NCBI GenBank assembly: GCA_964459305.1
Contig: CAYWNA010000008.1
Location: forward strand, 1 to 64,000
DNA length: 64,000 bases
Origin: CAYWNA01 sp964459305
GTDB taxonomy: Bacteria > Planctomycetota > Planctomycetia > Pirellulales > Pirellulaceae
Direction: 5' to 3'
This document shows positions 1 through 10,420 of the stretch, piece after piece. A model generated the notes under the pieces. The model ran no database searches. It worked only from the letters and a program-made list of their open reading frames with translations, and was not told the origin of the DNA. Position 1 is the stretch's first letter. Every line of letters begins with the position of its first letter. Made by a program: the position numbers and the translations under genes.

Positions 1-1
1 C

Positions 2-3000
2 GCGGTGGTGATCAGTGAGGATTCGAGCACGGACATCGTGGGCGTGAACACGGCGTTCAGCCTCGACCTGGACTCGACCGGCGCCGTTTCTGATGCCGGT
101 GCGACCAGCGTGACGGTGACCAACTTGGCGGATGTCAATGGTCCGACATCAGTTTCGTTAGGTGGTGGGACGTTCAACGCGGGAACGCTGACATTTAACT
201 CTGGCGGCCCCGTCACGATCAGCGAGGACTCAGGGACCGCTTTTGCCGGCACGAGCACCGGCACGACGATCACCGTGAATTCACTTGGCGCAATGACGGA
301 CTCGGAAACAGACGCGGCAAACGAAATCGCGGGGACACTCTTGACGCTCACTGCTGTGGGTGGCGTCGGTGTCGCGGGGCAGCCAATTCATATTGCGGTT
401 ACGCAGCTGGATGTCAGCAACACGACCGGTGGTGGGATCTTCGTCACGGACACGGCGGATGGCCTGACTCTTGCCAACCTCGGCGGTCCCAACACCAACT
501 CCGTAAACGGCGTTGGCGGCGGCGGTGAGATCCGTGCGATGAGTCCGCTGGACTTTATCGCGAATGCCATCACCACGGGCGGCATGACCTACACGTCGGC
601 CGATTCGGCGGGCGCGGATGACATGACGGTGAACGCCGGCATCACGGTTCAGGACACGACGGACGCGTTGGTACTGAACGTGGGCGACAACTTGGTGAAT
701 GATGCCACCTCGGTGGTCCGGGCCAGGACCGATCTGACGATCAATCTGGACGCTGTGGGCGGCGGCACCCCGGACGGTACGGGCACCAACACGGAGTTCA
801 TCGGCAGGTTTCAAACGGACGGCGGTTCGCTGCTGATCAACGGAGGCACCGATAGCGACACCATCGAAATCGATGATAACAGCACGGTTGCGCCGCCGCC
901 GGACGGTACGGTCAATAACATCTTTGTGACCGGCGGCACCTTTACCATCGACGGTGGAGGCGGCGCGGCGGATGTGCTAACGTTGCAGGATGCTGACGAC
1001 CCCACGGCCGACACGTTCACCATCACCTCGACGACCATCAGTACGGGCGGAGGCGATTTCTTCAACAACGCGCCAGGCCTGATCTATACGGACCTGGACA
1101 CGATCAACATCCAGACGAGCAACCTGGCCGGCGCCGCAAATGGCGACACGGTGACCGTCACCAGTCTCAACGCGGGGACCACGTACAACGTCGACGCAAA
1201 CGATCCGCCCACGGTTCCTGCCTCGCTGCCGGGCGACACGCTGATCTTGAATCCTACAGGATCGATTTCGGTGTATGAACAGGGTGGAGTTTACCAATTT
1301 GAGTTTTCTGGCAGCATCGGGCTCAATGCGACCGAGTTCGAGACGATCACCCTGATGCCAGGCAACGGCGTGCTGAACGTGGTCGGTGACGAAGGACAAG
1401 ATCTGGGCAGTCCGCCCCAGTTGGGTACAGACGAAGCCGACAACTTCTTCATCCTGGGGACGGCACCGAATGCAGGCAACCTGCAACTGAATGGCATCGC
1501 CGTGCCCCCATTAGTCAATTTCATTGGCGTCACGGATCTGAATATCTCGACCTTCGAGTGGGACGACGATGTCACGTTGGATCCGTATGCCGACGACACG
1601 GTTGGCGGCTGGGGTATCGACGTGTCGGTTGATGGGGGTGCCAACGACGACGACGTGGTCTACGGCAATATCACCGTGGTGACGGGCCTGGATGACACGC
1701 CAGACGGCAGTCGCGCCGGAGTAAGCGAAGACGTCGTGTTGGCGCCCTCCACAGTGGCCGGCGCCGGGCAAATTCGTTCGACCAATGCGGCCGACGGTTC
1801 GGCCATCATGGTGGCCGACTTTGTGGGCGTCGAGGACGTGAGCTTCTTCGTCAACAATGGCGCGGCTGGCGATACCGATTCGCTGAGCGTTCAGGGGACG
1901 GCGGCAGCGGATAACGTCATCGTCAATCTTCCGGGCGATACGGGCGCCGCGGCCGAACCGGTCGGCAACGATACGGCGGCCCTGGTCCGGTTCGTGGATA
2001 GCGTGACGGCTCCCACCACGACCTCGCTTGAAATCGAGGCGATCAACGTGGGGCCTCCAGGAACCCTGGCCGCAATTGGCGCGATCGACTTGAATCTTGG
2101 TGACGGCGATGACAATGTGGCCGTGCTGGGCCGAGTTGACGGCGCGACCGCCGTGAACATCGACGGTGGGACCCCCGATGCCAGCGACACGATCACCGTC
2201 AACGGCACGGCCAGCGAGGACGATGACTTCGAGGTAACGCCCGGTGCCGACAACAACGAGGGAACCATAGAGGTCCACCGTGACGTCGACGACTCGATTG
2301 CACCCGGAGCACCGCCGACCGTCGCCTCGACGATCAACTTCGACAACGTGGAGACGATTATCCTGGACGGGGGCGGAGGAACCGACGCCGATGAGGTAAC
2401 CATCAACGGAACGGCGGACGACGATGTTATCACGCTGACTGGCACGGGCGCTGTGGCGGGCACGGCGTGGGTCAACGATGGGCCGGCGATCCAGTTCGCC
2501 AACCTGGGCGACGATGCATTGGCCACGGTCGCCACCAGCGACATCACGCTTGACGCATCGGCTGGCGACGATGTGATTAACCTGACTTATTTTGCCTCGT
2601 GGCAGATCGACGACCTTGAAGTCAACGGTGGCTCCCCATCGGCCAGCGACGTGGTGAATCTCACGGGTAGTGCTGATGACGATACAATCTCGTTCTTGGC
2701 TACCGCCAGCAATGAGGGTCAGGTGGACGTGACGAACACCGGTGGCCCGACGACGAATTACATTTTGACTGATGTGGAAGGCGTCTCCATTGACGGCGCC
2801 GGTCAGGCGGCTCGTGACACGTTGAACCTGGGTATGGCTACGACGTTGCAGGATGCGACGATCACGCCAGACGCGACGACGGGCGCGACCAGCTTTGCCG
2901 CTCGCAGGACAGCGACCGCGGCTGGTTTGTTGGGCCTGAATTACCGAAACACGGAACACAGCATCGTGATCGACGCGGTCGCTCCGGGTGGTGGTGCCGA

Positions 3001-6000
3001 CCTCACGTTGGCGGGCACGGGTACGGTGGCTGGTCCCGTGACGTTCGTCGGTACCGAAGGGAACGACACGGTGGCAGTCGCGGTGGAGAACCTGGACGCG
3101 GCCACTGAAGACGAAGAGTCGGTACGTACGGGCGGCGTGCTGCCGGTGGACATCACCGCCGTGACGGCGATCAGCCTGGACCTGCGTGGCGGCGACGACA
3201 CGGTGACCGTGACGCCCAACGCTCTGGTGGCGGTCAACAACCTGAACATCCCTGGCGGCCTGACGATTACCGGTGGCGACAACGGCACCGGTACCGACGT
3301 GGTGAATGCGACGAAGATCGCGGGCACGGCGGCGACGTTGGATTTCGACAACGCCGGGGCGACGACGTTGGCTGGTCTGACGGGCGCCACGGGCCCCACA
3401 TCTCACTTGATCGTGTTAAGCGGTGTGGAAGAACTGACGGTGAACGGCGTGGAGGACGAAGCCAATGCAGACGTGTTTAACGTGCAGGATTATGGTGCCA
3501 CGACCGGTCTGTCCACGGTCAATCTGAACGCCGACGATACCGATTTCAATCCATTCACCGGGGCAAACAGCGACGGCGATACTGTGGATGTCTTTACATA
3601 TGGCCCGCTCACAACAACCGATCCCAGTACGCTCGAATACACGCCGCAAAGCGCCAGCGCTGGGACAATCAGCCGGCGGGACGGAGGGCCGGAAATCAAT
3701 GTGTCGGGAATGAATAACCTTGTTGGCGGGCTGACGTTCAGCGGTGAGCTGGGGAACTCTGCCGATGTCGTGCGATTTGCGGGCACGGCCTCCGACGAGC
3801 AGATTCGCGTCACCCAACCCTCGGCTACCAACACGGCGGTCGCGCGGAATCTCGGTCTGATTGGCAGCGTTAACTGGCTGCCAATCGACTTCTTACAGTT
3901 TGGCTCCTTGGCAGTCGAGAGCGGCTCGGGCGACGATACGATCATTGTCGATGTCAACACCACGGCCCCAATCGCTGTGCCCATCACCATCGACGGGCAA
4001 GACAACTCTGACACGCTCGAGGTTACTGGTACGCCGACGCCTGCCGTCGATACTACGACCTACTCGCCGGGCCCTGCTGTTTCCGAAGGGCGGTTGACGT
4101 ACGATGACGATGCCGACTCGAGTAACGGCGTGATGATGACGATCGACTTCACGGGCCTGGAGCCCGTGCTGGACACGGTGCCGGCTCTGGATCTGATCGT
4201 CAACGGCACTGATGAAGAGAACGATATCGCCTACGTGGAAGGTACTACAACGGCACATGGACGAGTGACGGTTGATAACTTTGAGAGGATCGACTTCCAG
4301 AACAAGGCGAATCTGAGCATCAACGGACTGTCGGGCGATGACACGATCGTGCTGAATAACGCCCAGTTGCCGACGAGTCTGGTATCGGTCGCAGTAGACG
4401 GGCAGAATGGCGACGATGCCATCACCGTCTTGAACTTGCCCGACGCCAGCGCCACCACGTTTGTGGCTGCAACACTGAACGGCAGCGAAGGTGACGACAC
4501 GATCGACGGCAGCGAACTGACGCAGAATACGCCGTTGGGGCTGGGAGGCGGCACGGGTGCGGACACGCTGATCGGAGGCCGTGGCGATGACATTATCGCG
4601 GGCGGCACGGGCGACGATGTGATGATCGGCGGCGACCCCGGTAAGACGGGTGCAATCGGCAACAATACCTTCGACGGCTTCACCGGTTTTGACACGATCG
4701 TCGTCCTCGGCACTCCAGACAATAACAGCATCGATGTGCTGCAGAGTGCGAACACGACGCTGGAATACAACGTCACGGGAATCGTCAGTGCCGCCGGAAC
4801 GTCGACGGAGACTCTAACGCCAAACACAGTGGAGGCGGTTAAGGTAGACGCGCAAGGTGGCGATGATACGATTCGTGTCAGCTGGACTGACGGCGTGACG
4901 CAGAGCGTGCGGATGGACGTGGACGGCGGAGCCGGAGCCGCCCAGGACCGGCTGGGGGTGGTCGACAACGGTACGGGCGACTTGGTGCTGTATCGCAAAG
5001 GCGAGTCGGACCAGACCGGGCAGATCATCGTGGGACCAGCCAACGCCGAACCGTTCGAAGCGAACTTCGAAGGCATTGAGTTCGTGCAACCGGTTGCCGC
5101 GGCCGACGGCCAGGTGGTCGTGTTCAAGCACGACTCGCTTGAATTCAACGACACATGGGACCTGGCGACGCACATCGGTGCGGGAGAGACGTTGAATGTC
5201 GATCCGGTGATCGATCCGGCCGCCAATGCAGCGTTCGGACTGCCGGCAGATCAAGACTTCTATCGCGTGGTGGCCGAAACGACGGGTACCTTGGATTTCC
5301 AGGTCTACTTCGACGAGGTTTCCGCGGTTCCCAGTACGCGTCCTGGTCTGCCGGGTAACGGTAACCTGAACATCGAGATCTACGACAGAGATGGCTCCGT
5401 GATCGCCGGCACCGGGACGTTCGGCAACAATGACGGCGGCAGTGAATTGAACGAAGACGGCGATGCAGATGCCGAAGACGAACGCGCCCGCATTCCTGCG
5501 GTTGCGGGTCAGACGTACTATCTGCGGGTCTTTGGTGCGACTGGCGTGGAAGTCAACAACTACGATATCACGGTCATCAACACGCCCGCGCCCGTGCCGT
5601 TCAATCTGGAGTTGGACGACAACCCGGCCAACGGTCAGACGAATCCGCCTGGCACCCAAGCCGACACCAGCGATACCGGACGGTCGCAGTTCGACAATAT
5701 TACCTACGATACCACACCCACTCTGTATTTCCGGTTGGACGATGGGATTCTCCGACACGATCTGCCCGGGAATTCCACGGACGATACGCCACCCGACGAA
5801 GTGATTGCCATTGATCCGCAGGACGGCCCCACGCAGCCGACCACGGCGGGATATGCCATTGCGATCTTTGACGAGGGGAATACGGGTACGCAGACGGCGA
5901 CGGCACCGCAAGAACCGATTGGCTTTGCGTCTGCTGTCGCGGCTCAGGAAGGCGTTTACGAGTTCACGCCGACAACGGCGTTGAGCGAAGGCAGTCACTT

Positions 6001-8686
6001 CCTGACCGCACGCGTCCAAATGATCGATCCGGCCATCCCGGTGGCGACGCAGCAGCGAACCGGCTTTGGCGCGCGAAGCGAGGCATTGGAGATCGTCGTG
6101 GACACCACAGAGCCGCCCGTGTCGTTTGGCGAATCGGCGGTAACAAACGACGGACTGCACCCGGACAGCGACAGCGGCGTGACCGGGGGCGCGGGAAACC
6201 AGTCGACGCTGGAGGATCGGATCACAAACGACGAAACGCCTACGTTCACCGGGCGTGCCGAGGCCGACGCGTTTGTTAGCGTGTACCTTGATGCGGACGC
6301 GAGCAACACGATCACCGCGGGCGATATTCGGATCGGCGAGACGGTGGCCGTTCCGTTGGATGGTACTAACCAATTCCCGGACGGACGCTGGGAGATCACG
6401 TCCACGATCAACATGAACGATCCGGACGTACTCACGGCACTTGGGGCAACCGCGATCGACGGTTTGCGTCGTATCCTGGTAACCGCCGAAGATGTGGCGG
6501 GCAACTTGAACGACGTGACGGGGGCTGCCGAGGCGCAGCAGCTCCTGGACATCTTCGTCGATACCCAAGGTCCGCAAATTTACGATCCAGACGCCGCGGT
6601 AGGTGCCCGACATGCCGTGGAAATCGTGGGAAGCGAATCGTACAACCTGTTCGATCATAAGGACAACCCGGACGGGACGCTCCAGCCCACGCCGTTGGTG
6701 AACAGCCTGCGGATCAACGTCCAGGATCTTCCCAACCGGATCGCTGCATTTACGTACAACGCGCTACAGGAGAATTCCAACGGCGATCCGGCCGAAGATC
6801 CGGGTAACTTCCTCTTGGTAGGCGATGCCAACGGCAGAATCCCCATCGCCACCATCGCGTTCAGTTCGGTGGACAACGACGGTCCGGGAGCCGGTACCGG
6901 CGAGATTGTCTTGACATTCTCCTCGCCCTTGCCCGACGATCGCTTAACGTTGACCATTTCGGATACCGTTGTGGATCCTGCAGGGAACTCGTTGGACGGG
7001 GAAAACAACTCCGTTCAGCCGCACGATACACCGACTTTCCCCACCGGCGATGGTCAGGCGGGTGGCGCCTTCGAAGCTCGCTTTACGGTGGACAGCCGTC
7101 CGGAGGTGGGTGTTTACCATTCGGGCAGCGTTTGGGTCGACATCAATGGTAATTCCATCTACGACCCGGACAATCTGGACTACACCAACCGCGACATCAC
7201 GTACGTGTTGGGCGTCACCACGGATGACCTATTTGCCGGCAACTTCTCCGGCCCGGGGCCGGACGGGATTTATGGCACCAACGACGACAACGTCGTGCCG
7301 GCGGGCGACGCAATCGCCGATGGCTTCGACAAACTGGCCGCGTATGGACGGATGGTTGGCGGAAATTACCACTGGCAAATTGACACCGACAACGACGGAG
7401 TACCGAACATCGATCAAATCGATTCCACGGGAATCAACGGATTACCGGTTGCCGGCAACTTTGATGGCATTGCAGCCAACGGCGACGAGGTTGGATTGCT
7501 GGCGGGAAGTACCTGGTGGTTCGATACCAACCACGATTATGTCGTCGACACTTCACTGGCCACGTCGCAACTAGCAGGTCTTCCCGTCGTGGGCGACTTC
7601 GATGGGGACGGTCAGGACGATCTGGGTACCTGGAAAGACGACCAGTTCTCGTTCCTTCTGACAAACGGCCCCGCCGCGGCGGATGACTGGCCAAGCACTA
7701 ACTGGTCGACCGGTGCCGCGCATCGGACCATTGGGTTTGGCTTCATCGGCGTGCGCGAAACGCCGGTGGCGGCGGACATGGACGAGGATGGTATCGATGA
7801 CATCGGTCTGTGGGTGCCGGACCGGGCCGGTGTGAATCCCGACGGTGCCGGCGAGTGGTATTTCCTGGTTTCGAACGATTCCGATACCACCGGTGATGGT
7901 CTGGATCTGCCGGATCGAAGCAATGGTACGGTGGCCACGCTCGACCATTCGTTCGAACCAGTGCCATTCGGGGCCGACTTGCACTTTGTGTTCGGCGACG
8001 AGTTTGGAGTGCCGGTAGTCGGCAACTTCGACCCGCCGGTGACGACTTCCACCGACATCGTCGAATTGGTCAATCATACCAACCCGGACAACTGGGCCGA
8101 CGTGAACGCCGATGGTGTCGTCACACCGCAGGATGTGTTGATCCTGATCAACGCGATCAACAGCAGCGGCGCTCAGGACTTGGTCGCGGCAGCCTCTGCT
8201 GCACCTTACGTGGACACCAACAAAGACGGTGTGCTGTCGGCGGCGGATGTGTTGGCCGTCATCAATACGATCAACGCCGATGTCGGGGCCGGCGGAGATG
8301 GCGAAGCCTACGTGGTCGATTTCGCTCCGGCCGCAGGGCAGCGGGACGATACCGAACCGGCAGGTCAACTCATGACCATCGATTTGGTATCGCTATCGTC
8401 CGCTGACTCGATCGCCGTGCCCCAGCTTCAGGCGAATGTTCAGGCCATCGATGGCTACTTCGCCGCGAACGGGCAAGACGAGCAGCTGCGGTCGCGGGAC
8501 GTGGCCATTCTGGACGAAGGCACCGCCATTGCGGCGGTCGCCGGCCGCTCGGCGACGGATGACCGGGAGGGGCAAGACGAGATCCTTGTGGCTCTGGATC
8601 TGGATTCCGTCCTATCGGACATCGCTGTTGATGTGAGCCAGGCAGCGCAGGAGCAGGACCAGTTCTTCGCAAGACTGGGCGCGTAG
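2..8686 (+). CDS. Giant secreted repeat protein with RTX-like, PPC, Ig-like, FG-GAP and dockerin-like segments (5' end outside window)
   Basis: The reading frame is already open at the first base, so the N-terminus lies outside; about 2,894 residues are visible. Most of the protein is a chain of acidic beta repeats of about 100 residues with signatures such as NGTADDDVI and SGDDTI. A short RTX-like nonapeptide run (GGRGDDIIAGGTGDD) lies near residue 1520. A PPC-like domain follows near 1715-1860, bacterial Ig-like segments near 2080-2180, and FG-GAP/VCBS-like stretches near 2440-2680. Two EF-hand, dockerin-like loops (DVNADGVVTPQD and DTNKDGVLSAAD) lie near 2695-2750. The tail ends in FFARLGA. 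It is probably a calcium-binding surface or matrix protein. The dockerin-like loops are common at the ends of such planctomycete proteins and do not imply a cellulosome. Substrate or partner is unknown. Confidence 0.9.
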   Translation, partial: AVVISEDSSTDIVGVNTAFSLDLDSTGAVSDAGATSVTVTNLADVNGPTSVSLGGGTFNAGTLTFNSGGPVTISEDSGTAFAGTSTGTTITVNSLGAMTDSETDAANEIAGTLLTLTAVGGVGVAGQPIHIAVTQLDVSNTTGGGIFVTDTADGLTLANLGGPNTNSVNGVGGGGEIRAMSPLDFIANAITTGGMTYTSADSAGADDMTVNAGITVQDTTDALVLNVGDNLVNDATSVVRARTDLTINLDAVGGGTPDGTGTNTEFIGRFQTDGGSLLINGGTDSDTIEIDDNSTVAPPPDGTVNNIFVTGGTFTIDGGGGAADVLTLQDADDPTADTFTITSTTISTGGGDFFNNAPGLIYTDLDTINIQTSNLAGAANGDTVTVTSLNAGTTYNVDANDPPTVPASLPGDTLILNPTGSISVYEQGGVYQFEFSGSIGLNATEFETITLMPGNGVLNVVGDEGQDLGSPPQLGTDEADNFFILGTAPNAGNLQLNGIAVPPLVNFIGVTDLNISTFEWDDDVTLDPYADDTVGGWGIDVSVDGGANDDDVVYGNITVVTGLDDTPDGSRAGVSEDVVLAPSTVAGAGQIRSTNAADGSAIMVADFVGVEDVSFFVNNGAAGDTDSLSVQGTAAADNVIVNLPGDTGAAAEPVGNDTAALVRFVDSVTAPTTTSLEIEAINVGPPGTLAAIGAIDLNLGDGDDNVAVLGRVDGATAVNIDGGTPDASDTITVNGTASEDDDFEVTPGADNNEGTIEVHRDVDDSIAPGAPPTVASTINFDNVETIILDGGGGTDADEVTINGTADDDVITLTGTGAVAGTAWVNDGPAIQFANLGDDALATVATSDITLDASAGDDVINLTYFASWQIDDLEVNGGSPSASDVVNLTGSADDDTISFLATASNEGQVDVTNTGGPTTNYILTDVEGVSIDGAGQAARDTLNLGMATTLQDATITPDATTGATSFAARRTATAAGLLGLNYRNTEHSIVIDAVAPGGGADLTLAGTGTVAGPVTFVGTEGNDTVAVAVENLDAATEDEESVRTGGVLPVDITAVTAISLDLRGGDDTVTVTPNALVAVNNLNIPGGLTITGGDNGTGTDVVNATKIAGTAATLDFDNAGATTLAGLTGATGPTSHLIVLSGVEELTVNGVEDEANADVFNVQDYGATTGLSTVNLNADDTDFNPFTGANSDGDTVDVFTYGPLTTTDPSTLEYTPQSASAGTISRRDGGPEINVSGMNNLVGGLTFSGELGNSADVVRFAGTASDEQIRVTQPSATNTAVARNLGLIGSVNWLPIDFLQFGSLAVESGSGDDTIIVDVNTTAPIAVPITIDGQDNSDTLEVTGTPTPAVDTTTYSPGPAVSEGRLTYDDDADSSNGVMMTIDFTGLEPVLDTVPALDLIVNGTDEENDIAYVEGTTTAHGRVTVDNFERIDFQNKANLSINGLSGDDTIVLNNAQLPTSLVSVAVDGQNGDDAITVLNLPDASATTFVAATLNGSEGDDTIDGSELTQNTPLGLGGGTGADTLIGGRGDDIIAGGTGDDVMIGGDPGKTGAIGNNTFDGFTGFDTIVVLGTPDNNSIDVLQSANTTLEYNVTGIVSAAGTSTETLTPNTVEAVKVDAQGGDDTIRVSWTDGVTQSVRMDVDGGAGAAQDRLGVVDNGTGDLVLYRKGESDQTGQIIVGPANAEPFEANFEGIEFVQPVAAADGQVVVFKHDSLEFNDTWDLATHIGAGETLNVDPVIDPAANAAFGLPADQDFYRVVAETTGTLDFQVYFDEVSAVPSTRPGLPGNGNLNIEIYDRDGSVIAGTGTFGNNDGGSELNEDGDADAEDERARIPAVAGQTYYLRVFGATGVEVNNYDITVINTPAPVPFNLELDDNPANGQTNPPGTQADTSDTGRSQFDNITYDTTPTLYFRLDDGILRHDLPGNSTDDTPPDEVIAIDPQDGPTQPTTAGYAIAIFDEGNTGTQTATAPQEPIGFASAVAAQEGVYEFTPTTALSEGSHFLTARVQMIDPAIPVATQQRTGFGARSEALEIVVDTTEPPVSFGESAVTNDGLHPDSDSGVTGGAGNQSTLEDRITNDETPTFTGRAEADAFVSVYLDADASNTITAGDIRIGETVAVPLDGTNQFPDGRWEITSTINMNDPDVLTALGATAIDGLRRILVTAEDVAGNLNDVTGAAEAQQLLDIFVDTQGPQIYDPDAAVGARHAVEIVGSESYNLFDHKDNPDGTLQPTPLVNSLRINVQDLPNRIAAFTYNALQENSNGDPAEDPGNFLLVGDANGRIPIATIAFSSVDNDGPGAGTGEIVLTFSSPLPDDRLTLTISDTVVDPAGNSLDGENNSVQPHDTPTFPTGDGQAGGAFEARFTVDSRPEVGVYHSGSVWVDINGNSIYDPDNLDYTNRDITYVLGVTTDDLFAGNFSGPGPDGIYGTNDDNVVPAGDAIADGFDKLAAYGRMVGGNYHWQIDTDNDGVPNIDQIDSTGINGLPVAGNFDGIAANGDEVGLLAGSTWWFDTNHDYVVDTSLATSQLAGLPVVGDFDGDGQDDLGTWKDDQFSFLLTNGPAAADDWPSTNWSTGAAHRTIGFGFIGVRETPVAADMDEDGIDDIGLWVPDRAGVNPDGAGEWYFLVSNDSDTTGDGLDLPDRSNGTVATLDHSFEPVPFGADLHFVFGDEFGVPVVGNFDPPVTTSTDIVELVNHTNPDNWADVNADGVVTPQDVLILINAINSSGAQDLVAAASAAPYVDTNKDGVLSAADVLAVINTINADVGAGGDGEAYVVDFAPAAGQRDDTEPAGQLMTIDLVSLSSADSIAVPQLQANVQAIDGYFAANGQDEQLRSRDVAILDEGTAIAAVAGRSATDDREGQDEILVALDLDSVLSDIAVDVSQAAQEQDQFFARLGA

Positions 8687-8752
8687 ATCGACGATCCCCG
8701 GCCCGATTCGGTGCGGCAAGCGCTGCGATCGGGTCGGTCATCATATGCGATC

Positions 8753-8770
8753 GGCGGAGGATTCTCCGCC
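8753..8770 (+). terminator. Hairpin after the giant gene
   Basis: Perfect 7-bp stem GGCGGAG/CTCCGCC with loop GATT, 66 bases past the stop codon and followed by a moderately T-rich stretch (CTCTTCTTT). It is a plausible terminator for the giant gene. The rest of the gap up to 9035 holds one family A palindrome and nothing else I can support. Confidence 0.45.
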
Positions 8771-8842
8771 GGTCGCTCTTCTTTGCGGGCGGTCGTCGTG
8801 GACATAGGATCGCTGCAAGAACATCATAGGCGTTTACCCGTC

Positions 8843-8910
8843 GTAGCCGAACTCGCCAGAGTTTGGGATTCTTCACTCCAGACGGTCCAAAGTCTGGCGA
8901 CTTCGGCTAC
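8843..8910. repeat. Family A palindromic repeat, copy 1
   Basis: Two 24-nt arms flank a 20-nt loop. The left arm begins GTAGCCGAACTCGCC; the right arm ends GGCGACTTCGGCTAC. They are reverse complements except at two positions, giving one C:C and one G:G opposition. The same two mismatches recur in the copies at 33084 and 41302. Similarity to copy 3 continues for about 40 bases beyond the right arm. It lies between two plus-strand genes and is probably a REP-like element rather than coding. Confidence 0.85.
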
Positions 8911-9035
8911 CCTGAATTCTGGGTCCATTTCGGTCACGATGCCCAGCGGTCCGTGCTCGCTACCTGCCTGCACCATGCAGAATTCCTCTTGCCACGACCG
9001 GCACTTCTCGGTACTACCGTGCCCGCTTCTCGGCT

Positions 9036-9950
9036 TTGGCATTCGCGTGTTCTCACAGGGGACAGAACTTGGGCCCCATCACCCTTATCTCCCAATCGCG
9101 CCCTTTCCTTGTCCTTGCGGCGATATCGCTGCTAGCGGGCTGCAGAAGCATTCGGCCCGCGGGCATCTCGGATGTGTTGAGCACGGATGAGCTTGCCAAT
9201 ATTGCCCAACCCTCCAACGCTCGCAACTGGCTGCCGAACCTTGCTGTGCTGCCGCGGGCGGAACTGAACGGCAACCTGCTAACGGTGTACAACATTCGCA
9301 ACACCAAGTACCTGTCGGACGATGACTATATCGTTCGGCATTACCACAAAACTTTTGACTTGGGCAAGCTGCAGACCGTGGATTTCATCGTCGTTCCTTT
9401 CAAGGATACGCCGAGTCTGGCTCACACCATGTTGAGTTTTGGCTTTGGCGACGAAGGGTACCTGGCCGTCTCGGCCGAGGTGCGTTTGGAGGAAGGCGAA
9501 ACGTATTCGGCGGTGAAAGGCGCGATGCGACAGTATGAACTCATGTACGTCGTGGCGGACGAACGCGACGTGATTCCACTGCGGACAAAGCACCGCAAGG
9601 ACGACGTGCATTTGTACCCGACGAGGGCGACACCCCAGCAGGCGCGCGCCTTGCTCATGGACGTGATGGCTCGCGCGAACAAGTTGGCGGTGCAGCCGGA
9701 GTTTTACGACACGTTCGCGAACAACTGCACGACCAACATCATGCGCCACATCAACCGTATCCGACCCGGACGGGTGCCCGCCAATATCGCTGTCCTGTTA
9801 CCCGGGCACGCCGATCGTTTGGCTTACGACCTCGGGTTGCTGGACTCACAGCAATCGTTCGAGGCGACCAAACGACGTGCCCACATCAACCGATTGGCCA
9901 ACCGCTACGACCACGACGCCGACTTTTCCAGCAAGATCCGCCGGCGGTGA
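9036..9950 (+). CDS. DUF4105 (Lnb N-terminal periplasmic-type) lipoprotein
   Basis: 304 residues. The N-terminus has a hydrophobic stretch ending in a lipobox-like LLAGC near residue 36, so it is probably an outer-membrane or periplasmic lipoprotein. The body fits DUF4105: a conserved His in LAHTMLSFGF and a Cys in FANNCTTNIMRHI, the pair thought to form the active centre of this NlpC/P60-like fold. Family members act as membrane-anchored hydrolases or acyl-transfer enzymes on lipids or cell-wall parts; the substrate here is unknown. The 24-residue leader before the hydrophobic core is long, and a TTG at 9069 is a possible later start. It appears to be a single-gene unit between repeats. Confidence 0.75.
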   Translation: MAFACSHRGQNLGPITLISQSRPFLVLAAISLLAGCRSIRPAGISDVLSTDELANIAQPSNARNWLPNLAVLPRAELNGNLLTVYNIRNTKYLSDDDYIVRHYHKTFDLGKLQTVDFIVVPFKDTPSLAHTMLSFGFGDEGYLAVSAEVRLEEGETYSAVKGAMRQYELMYVVADERDVIPLRTKHRKDDVHLYPTRATPQQARALLMDVMARANKLAVQPEFYDTFANNCTTNIMRHINRIRPGRVPANIAVLLPGHADRLAYDLGLLDSQQSFEATKRRAHINRLANRYDHDADFSSKIRRR

Positions 9951-10067
9951 TTCACGGCTCGTTCTTTCCGCGATTCAGTACGACGTGCATGCTTCTTCGC
10001 CCGTTTTCCCGTCACGCGATTGAGTCGGCTATCAGCGGGGACTATACTGCTGGCTGCTGATTTCGAC

Positions 10068-10129
10068 CACAGGCCCGATGCGCATGCGAGGCTCGTGCCC
10101 GATTCTCTTGCATGCGCGTCGGGCTTGTG
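10068..10129. repeat. Long imperfect hairpin downstream of the DUF4105 gene
   Basis: The left arm (10068-10087, CACAGGCCCGATGCGCATGC) pairs with the right arm (10110-10129) over 20 bp with only G:T-type differences, around a 22-nt loop. It sits about 120 bases after the stop at 9950. It could be a terminator or a single copy of another palindromic repeat family; no second copy was seen in the window. Confidence 0.6.
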
Positions 10130-10204
10130 TGAATTGCGCCAGTTCGAAGCCGCGAGCCGTGTGCGTAGCGCGGCGTGTAGGTTTCACCCGACTACGGGAT
10201 ATTC

Positions 10205-10371
10205 ATGACCAGCCGCCAGCGCGTCCGTCGAGCGATCGAGATGACCGGCCCGGATCGCGTCCCCGTCATGCACAGATGCTCGACGAGATGGCCCGCTACG
10301 GGGCCGTCGCCAGCCACAGTGAGCAAGCAGGAGCCGCCGATACGTCCCCCGCGCATACCCTTGTGAAATGA
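10205..10371 (+). pseudogene. Frameshifted N-terminal remnant of a UroD-family gene
   Basis: Translation from the ATG at 10205 gives MTSRQRVRRAIEMTGPDRVP followed by VMH. This matches the typical UroD-superfamily N-terminus and resembles the intact downstream gene (M-x-A-R-E-R-V...PDRVPV). After codon 23 the frame loses sense. A neighbouring frame continues with a UroD-like helix (QMLDEMARYG) and stops at 10371. About 55 residues remain of a family that is usually 350 or more. It is read as a decayed copy next to the intact gene at 11795. A short unrelated peptide is possible, but the N-terminal match is distinctive. Confidence 0.5.
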
Positions 10372-10420
10372 ACCACGATTTGGCCAATTCGGCATCACGA
10401 TTCTCTTGGGAGTACAGATT

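Noticed and set aside
1511..6658. Long minus-strand frames (631 and 614 codons) opposite the giant gene
   Set aside because: They are antisense to a strongly supported repeat protein; Asp/Gly-rich codons (GAC, GGC) read backwards give Val/Ala/Arg-rich frames without stops. Composition is Arg/His/Val-heavy and no domain is seen.
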